A stretch of DNA of 64,000 bases from Actinomycetes bacterium (GCA_023404495.1 JAEYBE010000002.1:10445-74444), one strand, 5' to 3'. Positions 51,503 through 63,056 are shown, counted from the stretch's first letter. Numbers and translations: made by a program. The notes: generated by a model not told the origin, from the letters alone.

Positions 51503-52906
51503 ATGGCGCGAAGCTCCCAGCGATACCCGGCGCGGTCTCCTGCCAGCGGCTGGCTGTCCGGCGTTGCCGCTGCCGTCCTGATCACCGCGGCGATCACCGC
51601 GCTGATCTACCCGATCAAGACCGTGGCGCCGCCGATCTCGGCCGGCATCCTCTATCTGCTTGGAGTGCTGCTGGTCGCGTCATTCTGGGGCGCACGCCTG
51701 GGGATCCTGACTGCGCTGCTCAGCGGTCTGGCGTTCAATTTCTTCCACATCGCCCCGACCGGCCGCTTCACGATCGCGCGCAGCGAGGACGCCGTTGCAT
51801 TCTTCGCGTTTCTGATCGTTGCCGTCACCGTCAGTGCGATCGCCGATCAGGCACGCAGGCGGACGCTCGAGGCTGAAGAGCGACGCCGCGAGGCCGACCT
51901 CAGCGCCGAGACCGCCCGCCTGCTGCTCGGCGAGGCGAGCGTCGCCGAGGCCCTGCCAACGGTCACGCAGCGAGTGGCGGCAGTGCTCGGCGTCGCGTCG
52001 GCGTCAATCGAACTCGGCGCGCACCCGGTCAAACGCGATCGCAAGTCATTCGCGCTCTCAGGCGATGACGGCCAGATCGCAACGCTCGTCCTGCCCTCAA
52101 CGATCTCACCCGCCACCGCCTGGCGCGTCGAATCGAGAATTGTTCCGGCGATCGAAACGCTGCTCGCCGCCGCGCTTGCACGCGAAGCGCTGCTCGGCGA
52201 AGTCGTCGAGTCACGCGCCGTGCGCCGCAGCGACGAGATGAAAACCGCGCTCCTGCGCACGATCTCGCACGACCTTCGCTCGCCGCTCACGGCGATCGCG
52301 ACCGCCGGCGAGGCGCTGGGCTCATCGAGCCTTGACGATGACGATCGCACAGCGCTTTCAGCAGCGGTCACCTCGGAGGCCGCCCGGCTCTCCACGCTCG
52401 TTTCCCAGCTGCTCGACCTCTCACGCCTGCAGGCAGGCGCCGCCCAGCCGCGGCGCGACTGGTGTTCGGTCGAGGAGATAATCCGCGAGGTGATCGCCCA
52501 GCTCGAAGCGCCGCCAGAGGCATTCTCGGCCAGCTTCGAGAAGTCGCTACCGCTGATCCGGGCCGACGCGGCGCAGATCGAGCGCGCGTTCGCGAACCTC
52601 TTGTCGAACTCGCTGCGCCACGCGGCCGGCGCGCCGGTGACGGTGCAAGTGACCAAGTCCGCAGGCCGTATCGTCGTGCGGGTGAGCAACCGTGGCCCCG
52701 GCATCCCGTCCGCCGAGCTCGAGCGCATCTTCGAGCCGTTCTATCGCGCCGGAGATGACACGCCCCACAGTGGGTCCGGGCTGGGCCTCGCGATTGTCCG
52801 CGGATTTGTCGAGGCAAACGACGGGCACGTGCGCGCAGAGTCCTTGCCGGGCCAAGGAGCAACATTTGTCGTCGAGTTGCCACTCGAGTCAGGAGAAACA
52901 GCGTGA
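51503..52906 (+). CDS. kdpD: KdpD kinase half (DUF4118 membrane domain and histidine kinase)
   Basis: The 467 residues correspond to the C-terminal half of KdpD. The order is: about four membrane helices of the DUF4118 type (19-115, with GILTALLSGLAFNFFHIAP), a GAF-like linker, HisKA with ISHDLRSPLTAIATAGEAL (phospho-accepting His256), then an ATPase domain with NLLSNSLRHA, NRGPGIP and SGSGLGLAIVRG. E. coli KdpD has one 894-residue chain; here the N-terminal sensor half is a separate gene at 58156, and the two lengths add to 851. It couples to kdpE by ATGA. It would phosphorylate KdpE when potassium is low. Confidence 0.92.
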   Translation: MARSSQRYPARSPASGWLSGVAAAVLITAAITALIYPIKTVAPPISAGILYLLGVLLVASFWGARLGILTALLSGLAFNFFHIAPTGRFTIARSEDAVAFFAFLIVAVTVSAIADQARRRTLEAEERRREADLSAETARLLLGEASVAEALPTVTQRVAAVLGVASASIELGAHPVKRDRKSFALSGDDGQIATLVLPSTISPATAWRVESRIVPAIETLLAAALAREALLGEVVESRAVRRSDEMKTALLRTISHDLRSPLTAIATAGEALGSSSLDDDDRTALSAAVTSEAARLSTLVSQLLDLSRLQAGAAQPRRDWCSVEEIIREVIAQLEAPPEAFSASFEKSLPLIRADAAQIERAFANLLSNSLRHAAGAPVTVQVTKSAGRIVVRVSNRGPGIPSAELERIFEPFYRAGDDTPHSGSGLGLAIVRGFVEANDGHVRAESLPGQGATFVVELPLESGETA

Positions 52907-53583
52907 ACGCCGGCACGCGAATCCTCGTCTGCGACGACGAACCCCAGATCCTGCGCGCGCTCAAAGTGATTCTGCGCGACGCCGATTTCGAGGTCACGGC
53001 GGTGGCCACCGCCCAGCAAGCACTCGACGCCGCATCCGTGCGACCGCCGGACGCGGCGATTGTGGATCTCGTGCTCCCCGATCAGGACGGCGTCGAGGTC
53101 TGCCGCCAGCTTCGCGAGTGGAGCTCGATCCCGATCATCGTGCTCTCGGCAGTCGACGATGAGGACCAGAAGGTGCGCGCGCTGGAGGCCGGCGCCGACG
53201 ACTACGTGACCAAGCCGTTCGGACCACGGGAGCTCGTGGCCCGACTGACTGCCGCGCTGCGCCGCGCCGATTCGAGTACGGACGAACCCGTGATCGAGGC
53301 CGACGGTCTGAGGATCGACCTGGCCGCGCGCGTTGTCGAGCGCGAAGGCGTGGACGTCCACCTGACGCCGATCGAGTACGACCTCCTGCGCACGCTCGCG
53401 CGCAACAGCGGCAGGCTGATGACGGCGCGGGCCCTGCTCGTGGAGGTCTGGGGGCCCGAGTACGAGTTCGACACGCAGGTCCTGCGCACACACATCGCGC
53501 GGCTGCGCGCGAAGATCGAACCCGAAGGCGGGCCCCGCTACATACGCACTGATCCCGGTGTCGGATACCGATTTGTAGCTTGA
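52903..53583 (+). CDS. kdpE: Response regulator KdpE
   Basis: The 226-residue OmpR/PhoB-type regulator has a receiver domain (ILVCDDEPQILRALKVIL; phospho-accepting Asp near 55 in IVDLVLPDQDGVEV; Lys in DDYVTKPFGPREL) and a winged-helix DNA-binding domain (LTPIEYDLLRTLARNSGRL, LRTHIARLRAKIEPEGG, DPGVGYRF). The start is GTG overlapping the kinase stop. It directly precedes kdpF, separated by 81 bp, and is the expected activator of the kdp structural genes. Confidence 0.95.
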   Translation: MNAGTRILVCDDEPQILRALKVILRDADFEVTAVATAQQALDAASVRPPDAAIVDLVLPDQDGVEVCRQLREWSSIPIIVLSAVDDEDQKVRALEAGADDYVTKPFGPRELVARLTAALRRADSSTDEPVIEADGLRIDLAARVVEREGVDVHLTPIEYDLLRTLARNSGRLMTARALLVEVWGPEYEFDTQVLRTHIARLRAKIEPEGGPRYIRTDPGVGYRFVA

Positions 53584-53593
53584 CCGCCCGGTC

Positions 53594-53609
53594 GTAACGA
53601 AATTGTTAT
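53594..53609. promoter_or_regulatory. Candidate KdpE operator or promoter element
   Basis: GTAAC and GTTAT form an inverted repeat (GTAAC, six bases, GTTAT) in the only AT-rich part of the kdpE-kdpF gap, about 55-70 bp before the kdpF start. Position fits a regulated promoter; sequence support is thin. Confidence 0.3.
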
Positions 53610-53664
53610 GCGCGCGCGCTGAATCGGCACGCGGGCGACATACGCACAGATCTACGTTCGCTGC

Positions 53665-53745
53665 ATGGACGTAGTTGCGATCTTTCTGGCGCTGATTCTG
53701 TTCGTCGGCCTGCTCGCCGCGATTGAAGGAATCGACCGCGTATGA
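53665..53745 (+). CDS. kdpF: Small Kdp subunit KdpF
   Basis: A 26-residue single-helix peptide (MDVVAIFLALILFVGLLAAI followed by EGIDRV) lies directly before kdpA and overlaps it as ATGA. Size, hydrophobicity and place match KdpF, which stabilises the KdpABC complex in the membrane. It is easily missed by gene finders. No ribosome binding site is obvious (CGTTCGCTGC precedes the ATG). Confidence 0.88.
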   Translation: MDVVAIFLALILFVGLLAAIEGIDRV

Positions 53746-55496
53746 GCGCCGCCGACCTCTTCCAGTTCGGTCTCCTGATCGCAGTTCTGCTGGTCATCGT
53801 GCCGCTGTTGGGCGGCTACATGGCCCGGGTCTTCACTGGCGAGCGTGTGGTGCTCTCCCGGGTCTTGGGCCCGGTCGAGCGTTTGACCTACAGGGCTATG
53901 CGCACCGCCCCGGGACGTGAGCAGAACTGGAAGCAGTACGCGCGCAGCGTGATCCTCTTTTCGATCGCGAGCTGGCTCGCGCTCTACGCGTTGCTGCGCT
54001 TGCAAGGGCTGCTGCCCCTGAACCCGGAGGGCTTTGAAGCCCCGCCATGGGATCTCACATTCAACACCGTGTCGTCGTTCGTTACCAACACGAATTGGCA
54101 GTACTACGGCGGCGAGACGACGATGTCCTACTTCTCCCAGATGGCGGGGCTCGCTGTGCAGAACTTCGTCAGTGCCGCCGTCGGGATCGCGGTCGTGATC
54201 GCCGTGATCCGCGGGATCGCGCGCCGCAGCGGAGACACTCTCGGGAACTTCTGGCAGGACCTCACCCGCGCAACGCTCTACCTGTTGCTGCCGATCGCGT
54301 TCATCGCCGCCCTCGTGCTCGTTTCGCAGGGCGTCATTCAAAGCTTTTCCGGCTATTCAGACGTGACGGGCCTTGCCGGCTCAGTGCAGCACTTCGCATT
54401 CGGCCCGGTCGCCTCGCAAGAGGCGATCAAGGAGCTCGGCACCAACGGCGGCGGATTCTTCAACGTCAACTCCGCGATGCCATTCGAGAACCCAACCGGC
54501 CTGACGAACTTCCTCGAGATCCTGCTCGTCCTCTCGATTCCTGCCTCGCTGACCTACACGTTCGGCCGCCTGGTCGGCAATCGCCGGCAGGGCTGGGCGC
54601 TGCTCGCCGCAATGGGAATTCTCTTCATCGGCGCCGTCGCAGTCGTCTACACGGCGGAATCCCAGCCGACGCCAGCGATGTCGGCCGCCGGCCTGAGCGG
54701 AGAAAGCCAGCCGGGGTCGAGCGGCGGCAACATGCTCGACAAGGAGCAACGTTTCGGGATCGGCGGCAGCTCGCTCTTCAACGCGGTCACGACCGTCACC
54801 TCGTGCGGCGCGGTCAACTCGGCGCTCGCTTCGTTCAGCGGCGTTGGCGCCACGGTGCCGATGGCAAGCATGGGCACCAGCGAAGTCATCTTCGGCGGCG
54901 TCGGCTCGGGCCTCTACGGCATGTTGCTCTTCGTGATCCTCGCCGTCTTCATCGGCGGATTGATGGTCGGCCGAACGCCGGAGTACTTGGGCAAGAAGAT
55001 CGAAGCGCGCGAGATCAAGCTGGCGACGCTCGGCGCGCTCTACATGCCGCTCGCGGTGCTCGCGAGCACGGCGCTTGCCGCCGGAACAAAGTACGGCGAG
55101 CCGTCACTCTCATCCGACGGACCCCAGGGATTTTCGGAGACGCTGTACGCCTACCTCTCGCAGGGCAACAACAACGGCTCCGGTTTCGCCGGATACACCG
55201 GCTTCGTCCAGCCGCAACCCGGCAACGCCGGCTCATTTGGCATCACGTTTGCCGATCTGCTCGGCGGCGCATCGATGATCTTCGTTCGCTTCATCCCGAT
55301 CCTGCTCGTGTTGGCTCTCGCCGGGTCGCTGGCGCAGAAGAAGGTCGCGCCGGCGGGCCTTGGAACGCTGCGGACCGACTCGGCGACGTTCGTCGTCCTG
55401 CTGATCGGAATCGTCGTTCTCGTCGGCGCGCTGACCTTCTTCCCAGCGCTACTGCTCGGACCGCTCGCGGAGGGCCTGACCGACCAACTCTTCTGA
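53742..55496 (+). CDS. kdpA: Potassium-transporting ATPase subunit KdpA
   Basis: KdpA, 584 residues with about ten membrane helices, is the channel-like potassium-binding subunit. The four selectivity-filter-like loops are visible: TNTNWQYYGG, GTNGGGFFNVN, TSCGAVNS and NNNGSGFAG. The start overlaps kdpF as ATGA. Six bases separate its stop from the kdpC start, and kdpC, not kdpB, follows. All filter residues expected for high-affinity uptake are present. Confidence 0.97.
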   Translation: MSAADLFQFGLLIAVLLVIVPLLGGYMARVFTGERVVLSRVLGPVERLTYRAMRTAPGREQNWKQYARSVILFSIASWLALYALLRLQGLLPLNPEGFEAPPWDLTFNTVSSFVTNTNWQYYGGETTMSYFSQMAGLAVQNFVSAAVGIAVVIAVIRGIARRSGDTLGNFWQDLTRATLYLLLPIAFIAALVLVSQGVIQSFSGYSDVTGLAGSVQHFAFGPVASQEAIKELGTNGGGFFNVNSAMPFENPTGLTNFLEILLVLSIPASLTYTFGRLVGNRRQGWALLAAMGILFIGAVAVVYTAESQPTPAMSAAGLSGESQPGSSGGNMLDKEQRFGIGGSSLFNAVTTVTSCGAVNSALASFSGVGATVPMASMGTSEVIFGGVGSGLYGMLLFVILAVFIGGLMVGRTPEYLGKKIEAREIKLATLGALYMPLAVLASTALAAGTKYGEPSLSSDGPQGFSETLYAYLSQGNNNGSGFAGYTGFVQPQPGNAGSFGITFADLLGGASMIFVRFIPILLVLALAGSLAQKKVAPAGLGTLRTDSATFVVLLIGIVVLVGALTFFPALLLGPLAEGLTDQLF

Positions 55497-55501
55497 CTCC
55501 T

Positions 55502-56086
55502 ATGCGCAAAGACCTGATCACATCCCTGCTCGCCGTACTGATCTTCACCCTGATCCTGGGCGTCGCTTATCCGCTCGTCGTGACCGGCGCGGCGCAGCTG
55601 CTCTTTCCCAATGCGGCCCGCGGATCGATGGTCGAGCATCAGGGGCGCACGGTCGGATCGCGCCTGATCGCGCAGCCGTTTGCCGGCAACGGCTACTTCC
55701 AGCCGCGCCCGTCGCAGACTGAGTACGCCCCTGCGCAGACCGCGTTCAACAACGCCGGTCCAAACAACCGCGCCACCCGCGATCTGATCGCCGCCAACGC
55801 GCGCGAGTACCTCGCCCGCGAGCGCCGTTACTCCCCCGGGTTGACGCTCGCGAACCTTCCGGTCGACGCCGCCACCGGCTCGGCCTCGGGCGTCGATCCC
55901 CACATCTCACTTCGCAACGCCGACATCCAGGCCAACCGCGTCGCGCGGGTTCGTGGCATAGCGGCGGGCCGCATGAGCAGGCTGATCGACGAAGCAACCG
56001 ACGGACGCTTCCTCGGCGTGCTTGGCGAGCCCGGCGTCAACGTCCTCGAACTCAACATCGCGCTCGAGAACGAGGTGGCACGATGA
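55502..56086 (+). CDS. kdpC: Potassium-transporting ATPase subunit KdpC
   Basis: KdpC, 194 residues, has one N-terminal helix (TSLLAVLIFTLILGVAYPLV) and an extracytoplasmic domain. Family motifs include VGSRLIAQPF, YFQPRPSQT, SGVDPHISLRNADIQANRVA and VNVLELN. It helps assemble or prime KdpFABC. Unusually it precedes kdpB: the order is kdpF-kdpA-kdpC-kdpB, not kdpFABC. The stop overlaps the kdpB start as ATGA. Confidence 0.96.
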   Translation: MRKDLITSLLAVLIFTLILGVAYPLVVTGAAQLLFPNAARGSMVEHQGRTVGSRLIAQPFAGNGYFQPRPSQTEYAPAQTAFNNAGPNNRATRDLIAANAREYLARERRYSPGLTLANLPVDAATGSASGVDPHISLRNADIQANRVARVRGIAAGRMSRLIDEATDGRFLGVLGEPGVNVLELNIALENEVAR

Positions 56087-58140
56087 ATCGCCGCGCGAGC
56101 AACTCGGTGTTTGCCCCGGACATCTTCGGCCCGGCTGTTGCGGCCAGCTTCTCGAAGCTCGATCCGCGCATCCAGATCGCCAACCCCGTGATGTTCGTCG
56201 TCGAGATCGGCGCGCTGATCACAAGTCTCGTGTGGATCGCGCAGGTTGCCGGCGTCGGCAACGCGGACGGTGATCCCGCGTGGTTCACGCTGACTGTCGC
56301 AGTCTGGCTATGGCTGACCGTGCTCTTCGCGAATCTCGCCGAAGCAATCGCCGAGGGTCGCGGCAAGGCCCAGGCAGACACGCTGCGCTCGATGCGCAGC
56401 GACACGATCGCAAACCTCGCGGACGGCGGGCAGAAGCCGGCCGGCGAGTTGACGATCGGCGACATCGTCGTGGTCGAAGCAGGCGAGACGATCCCGGGCG
56501 ACGGCACGGTGATCGAGGGCATCGCGTCGGTCGACGAGTCGGCGATCACCGGCGAGTCTGCCCCGGTGATCCGCGAAGCCGGCGGCGATCGCAGCGCGGT
56601 CACGGGCGGCACGCGCGTGCTATCTGATCGGATTGTTGTCGAGATCACCGAGGAGCCGGGCAAGACCTTCATCGACCGCATGATCGCCCTGGTCGAAGGC
56701 GCGGAGCGGCGCAAAACACCCAACGAGGTCGCGCTCGGGATCCTGCTGGTCGGGATGACGGCGATCTTTGTGATTGTCGTAGCGACGCTTCGGCCGCTCG
56801 CGGGATTCGCCGGCACCGACGTCTCGACGACCACGCTGATCGCCCTGCTGGTCGCCTTGATCCCGACGACGATCGGCGCGTTGCTCTCGGCGATCGGGAT
56901 CGCCGGGATGGATCGCCTGGTGCGCCGCAACGTGCTCGCGCTCTCCGGTCGCGCGGTCGAGGCCTCCGGCGACGTCGACGTTCTGCTGCTCGACAAGACT
57001 GGAACGATCACGCTCGGCAACCGCCAGGCGACGGAGTTCATCCCGATGCCGGGGGTCACCGAAGCCGAGCTGGCCGAGGCCGCGCAACTCGCATCGCTGG
57101 CCGATGAGACGCCCGAAGGCCGATCGATCGTCGTGCTTGCAAAGCAGTACGGACTGCGCGAGCACGAGTTCACACCGCAGGACGCGGAGTTTGTTCCGTT
57201 CACCGCCCAGACGCGCATGAGCGGCGTCGACATCGACGGCAATCAGCTGCGCAAGGGCTCGGGAGACGCGGTCATTGAGTGGATCGAGGCGCGCGGCGGC
57301 AGTGCCCCACCGGCACTCCGAAGTGAACTCGACCGCGTCGGATCTGAGGGCGGCACGCCGCTGGCAGTGGCGCGCAACAACCAGGTGCTCGGCGTGATCT
57401 ACCTGAAGGACGTGATCAAGGACGGCATGCGCGAGCGCTTTGACCAGCTGCGCCACATGGGTATCCGCACCGTGATGATCACCGGCGACAACCGGCTGAC
57501 GGCAGCCAAGATCGCCGAAGAGTCGGGCGTGGACGACTTTCTTGCCGAGGCCACCCCGGAGGCCAAGCTCGCGCTGATCAAGGATGAACAATCGGCCGGG
57601 AGGCTGGTGGCGATGACCGGCGACGGCACCAACGACGCCCCGGCGCTGGCGCAGGCCGACGTCGGTGTGGCGATGAACACGGGTACTCAGGCGGCCCGCG
57701 AGGCCGGCAACATGGTCGACCTCGATTCCAACCCGACCAAGCTGATCGAAATCGTCGAGGTTGGCAAGCAGCTACTGATCACGCGCGGCGCGCTCACAAC
57801 CTTCTCGATCGCCAACGACATCGCCAAGTACTTCGCGATCCTTCCGGCGATCTTCGCCGCAACCTGGGCGGCCAGCGGATCGAGCTACGGCCCGATCGAG
57901 CGACTCAACCTGATGAACCTCGGCACCCCTGAGTCGGCGATCATCTCGGCGATCGTCTTCAACGCGCTCGTGATCCCCCTGCTCGTGCCGATCGCACTGC
58001 GCGGCGTGACCTACCGACCGCTGGGCGCAACTGCGCTGTTGCGGAGAAACCTTCTGATCTACGGGCTGGGCGGGGTGATCGCGCCGTTTGTCGGCATCAA
58101 GCTGATCGACCTGCTCGTGCACAACTTGCTCGGGGCGTGA
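56083..58140 (+). CDS. kdpB: Potassium-transporting P-type ATPase subunit KdpB
   Basis: KdpB, 685 residues, is the ATP-hydrolysing P-type subunit. The actuator motif TGES lies at 156-159 and the phosphorylation motif DKTGT at 304-308. The GDGTNDAPAL hinge and the helix segment ALIPTTIGALLSAIGIAGMD, typical of KdpB, are present. About seven membrane helices are seen. It is downstream of kdpC and 15 bp before the KdpD sensor half, so expression of pump and sensor half is probably coupled. Confidence 0.97.
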   Translation: MNRRASNSVFAPDIFGPAVAASFSKLDPRIQIANPVMFVVEIGALITSLVWIAQVAGVGNADGDPAWFTLTVAVWLWLTVLFANLAEAIAEGRGKAQADTLRSMRSDTIANLADGGQKPAGELTIGDIVVVEAGETIPGDGTVIEGIASVDESAITGESAPVIREAGGDRSAVTGGTRVLSDRIVVEITEEPGKTFIDRMIALVEGAERRKTPNEVALGILLVGMTAIFVIVVATLRPLAGFAGTDVSTTTLIALLVALIPTTIGALLSAIGIAGMDRLVRRNVLALSGRAVEASGDVDVLLLDKTGTITLGNRQATEFIPMPGVTEAELAEAAQLASLADETPEGRSIVVLAKQYGLREHEFTPQDAEFVPFTAQTRMSGVDIDGNQLRKGSGDAVIEWIEARGGSAPPALRSELDRVGSEGGTPLAVARNNQVLGVIYLKDVIKDGMRERFDQLRHMGIRTVMITGDNRLTAAKIAEESGVDDFLAEATPEAKLALIKDEQSAGRLVAMTGDGTNDAPALAQADVGVAMNTGTQAAREAGNMVDLDSNPTKLIEIVEVGKQLLITRGALTTFSIANDIAKYFAILPAIFAATWAASGSSYGPIERLNLMNLGTPESAIISAIVFNALVIPLLVPIALRGVTYRPLGATALLRRNLLIYGLGGVIAPFVGIKLIDLLVHNLLGA

Positions 58141-58155
58141 GAAGCTGAGACGGGA

Positions 58156-59310
58156 ATGAACCCGGCGAACGAAATGGCCGCGACCAAGAAGGTCGGCCGC
58201 TTCACCGTGTATTTGGGGATGGCGGCCGGGGTCGGCAAGACGTTTCGCATGCTGCGCGATGCGCAGCTCGAAGCCGAGCGCGGAGTCGACGTGGTGATCG
58301 CCTATCTCGAGCCACATGACCGCCCGGAGACGATCTTCGAATCCGCCGCGCTCGAGATGATTCCGCGCCGGCTCGTCGAGTACCGCGGCACGAGCGTTGA
58401 AGAGATGAATCCAGCCGCTGTGATCGCGCGAGCGCCGGAACTCGCCCTGGTGGACGAACTCGCGCACACCAACGCTGCCGGCGCCGAGCACGAGAAGCGC
58501 TTTGAGGATGTGCGCGACTTGCTGGCGGCGGGCATCGACGTGTGGAGCACTATGAACGTGCAGCACCTTGAGAGCCTGAACGATCAAGTCAACGAGCTGA
58601 CCGGCACGAAGGTGCGCGAGACGGTGCCCGACGGTGTGCTCAGCGAGGCCGACGAGGTGCTGCTGATCGACCTGCCGCCTGAGGCGCTGATCGAGCGGCT
58701 TCGCGCCGGCAAGATCTACGCGGCCGAGCGCGTCGAGTCGGCTCTGAACAACTTCTTTCGAATCGAGAACCTCGGCGCGCTCCGCACGCTCGCGCTGCGC
58801 CAGGTTGCCGACGACGTCGAGGCCAAACGGCTGACGGTCACGACCGCGACCAGGCGGACCGATCGCATCGGCCAGCGGGCAGTGCCACAGGCAGTCAGCG
58901 AACGCGCGATGGCGCTGGTGACCCCGCACCCGAGTTCGCAGCGCATCATTCGCCGGGCCTGGCGCTCAGCTCAGCGGCTCGCGTGCCCGCTCGATGTCGT
59001 TTGGGTCGAACCGCACGACGATCAGCCCGGCGCGGACCAGAAGCACCAGCTGGCGGCGATCTCGCAGCTCACATCAGTGCTTGGCGCAAATCTGATCGTC
59101 ACCCCGGGCGACGACATCGCACGCACCGTGCGCGAGCTGGCCCGCGAGCGCGGGACCACATATCTGATGCTCGGGCCGCCCAAGCCGCGCAGCGCGATCG
59201 AGCGATCGCTGCGTCCATCGTTGCTCGACAGGTTGCTCGAAGCGTTGCCCGGCGTCGACGTTCGCGTGATCGCCGACCGCTCCAAGCTCCCCGAGCGAGA
59301 AGACCAATGA
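58156..59310 (+). CDS. KdpD N-terminal sensor half (KdpD domain and USP domain)
   Basis: The 384-residue soluble protein equals the cytoplasmic N-terminal part of KdpD. The KdpD domain has Walker A GMAAGVGKTF (21-30) and the DELAHTN segment, with YLEPHDRPET and NVQHLESLND. A universal-stress-like domain follows from about 245. It has no membrane or kinase region. In E. coli this region senses ATP and K+, and c-di-AMP in Firmicutes. Here it must act in trans on the kinase half encoded 5 kb upstream, or independently. The start is ATG 58156; an internal ATG at 58174 is possible. Confidence 0.9.
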   Translation: MNPANEMAATKKVGRFTVYLGMAAGVGKTFRMLRDAQLEAERGVDVVIAYLEPHDRPETIFESAALEMIPRRLVEYRGTSVEEMNPAAVIARAPELALVDELAHTNAAGAEHEKRFEDVRDLLAAGIDVWSTMNVQHLESLNDQVNELTGTKVRETVPDGVLSEADEVLLIDLPPEALIERLRAGKIYAAERVESALNNFFRIENLGALRTLALRQVADDVEAKRLTVTTATRRTDRIGQRAVPQAVSERAMALVTPHPSSQRIIRRAWRSAQRLACPLDVVWVEPHDDQPGADQKHQLAAISQLTSVLGANLIVTPGDDIARTVRELARERGTTYLMLGPPKPRSAIERSLRPSLLDRLLEALPGVDVRVIADRSKLPEREDQ

Positions 59311-60008
59311 ACTGGAACTGGCTCGATGACGTTGCAGTTGGGCTGATCGCCGGGCTGCTGGCGATCACGGCCTACGAGCTGCTCCGTCGCGCGACGATTC
59401 GGCGGCGGCTGCGGCGCGATACTCGTGAGCGCCGGGTGCTCTTTCCCTTCGTCGGTCGGTCGATCTCGTACGGCGCGCTCGACGCCGCAATCCGCCTGGC
59501 GAGCGCCGAACACGCCACGCTCGTCCCGGCTTACCTGGCTCGGGTTCCGATGCGACTCGGTCTCGACGCCGCGATCTCGCGTGAAGCCGAGATCGCGGTC
59601 GAACTCCTGGAAGCGATCGAACAACGCGCACTTCGCGCGGGCGTTCCGGTCGACGCTCGCATCACGCGGGGACGAACTGGGCAGCACGCGCTCCAGGAGC
59701 TGACAAGGACCGAGCGCTACTACCGCATGGTGCTGCCGGCCGCAACCCGGACCGAAGACGGCCTGACAGCCCAGGCGATCGCCTGGGCACTGGAGTGTGC
59801 GCCGGGCGAGATCGTCGTGCTTAGGCCGGGAAGCGCCCCCGAGCCCGTACTCTTCGGCCGCAATGGCCGATTCCGTAACTCTCGAGAGCGAGCTTTTGCT
59901 GAGCGTGGACGACGCGGCAGGCGGCGCGAACGCGCAGCCGATCCTCCTCCTCCCGGCGATGGGAGTCCCGGCCTCCTACTACGACCCGCTCGTCGCCGGC
60001 CTCACTGA
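59307..60008 (+). CDS. Membrane-anchored USP-like protein with read-through tail
   Basis: This gene starts at ATG 59307, overlapping the KdpD sensor half by 4 bp. One membrane helix (VGLIAGLLAITAYELL) is followed by a universal-stress-like alpha/beta domain (residues about 45-175: RRVLFPFVGRSISYGALDAA, ending CAPGEIVVLRPGS). The last 50 residues are Arg/Pro-rich and read like an out-of-frame translation of the following gene, which starts at 59863. The natural end may once have been near 59870; a frameshift or stop loss is possible. Function is probably linked to Kdp signalling by position only. Confidence 0.6.
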   Translation: MNWNWLDDVAVGLIAGLLAITAYELLRRATIRRRLRRDTRERRVLFPFVGRSISYGALDAAIRLASAEHATLVPAYLARVPMRLGLDAAISREAEIAVELLEAIEQRALRAGVPVDARITRGRTGQHALQELTRTERYYRMVLPAATRTEDGLTAQAIAWALECAPGEIVVLRPGSAPEPVLFGRNGRFRNSRERAFAERGRRGRRRERAADPPPPGDGSPGLLLRPARRRPH

Positions 60009-60701
60009 AGCCGGCCACCCGGTCGTGCGCCTGCACTGGCGCGACGAAGACCGCAGCTACCCCAAGCGCCACAAGAACTACGGCTACGCCGACCTCGCCG
60101 AGGTCGACATTCCGGCGGCCGCCGCCTACACGCGCGAGCGATTCGGCGTCGACCCGGTCGTGCTCGGCCACTCGTTGGGCGGGCAGGTATCGGTGATCTC
60201 CGCGGCCAAGGGCGGCCCCTACGCCGGGATCGTCGTCGCAGCCTCTGGCACGAATTACTGGCGCGGCTCGGGGCTTGCCTGGGCGCTCGGCGTCGGCTTC
60301 GTCAGCTTCATCTTCGCGCCGATCGCGGTGCGGGTCTTCGGCTACTGGCCCGGCGGCCGCTTCGGATTTGGCGGACGCCAGTGCTCGCGGCTGATCCGCG
60401 ACTGGGCGCGCCTCGGGCGAACCGGCAAGTTCCTGCCCGAAGGAGCGACGCTCGATCACGAAGCGAAGCTGCGCGAACTCGAACTCCCGATCCTCGCGCT
60501 GACAGTCGCCGGCGATCGCTACGTCTCGCCCGGAGCAACCACGAACCTGATCGAAAAACTCGAGCGCTCGCACGTCGAGCACACGCACTGGCGAGCGCCT
60601 CAGCGCGAGAACCGCGGTCACTTCGCCTGGGCCAAGGCGACCACAGGCCCGGCGGAGATCATCCACGAATGGGCCCAGCGGATCGTGCCGACACCAGGGT
60701 C

Positions 60702-60705
<4 letters not shown>
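59863..60705 (+). CDS. Alpha/beta hydrolase
   Basis: The 280-residue hydrolase has LLLPAMGVPASYYDPL at the first strand region, the nucleophile elbow GHSLGGQ (near 105), a likely catalytic Asp in VAGDRYVS and His in NRGHFAW. It is soluble, with two hydrophobic stretches around 140-165 that could form a lid. Substrate is unknown. The ATG at 59863 lies inside the end of the preceding gene, giving a 146-bp overlap; a later start would remove the leading strand. It couples to the UvrA-like gene as ATGA. Confidence 0.82.
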
Positions 60706-63056
<2,351 letters not shown>

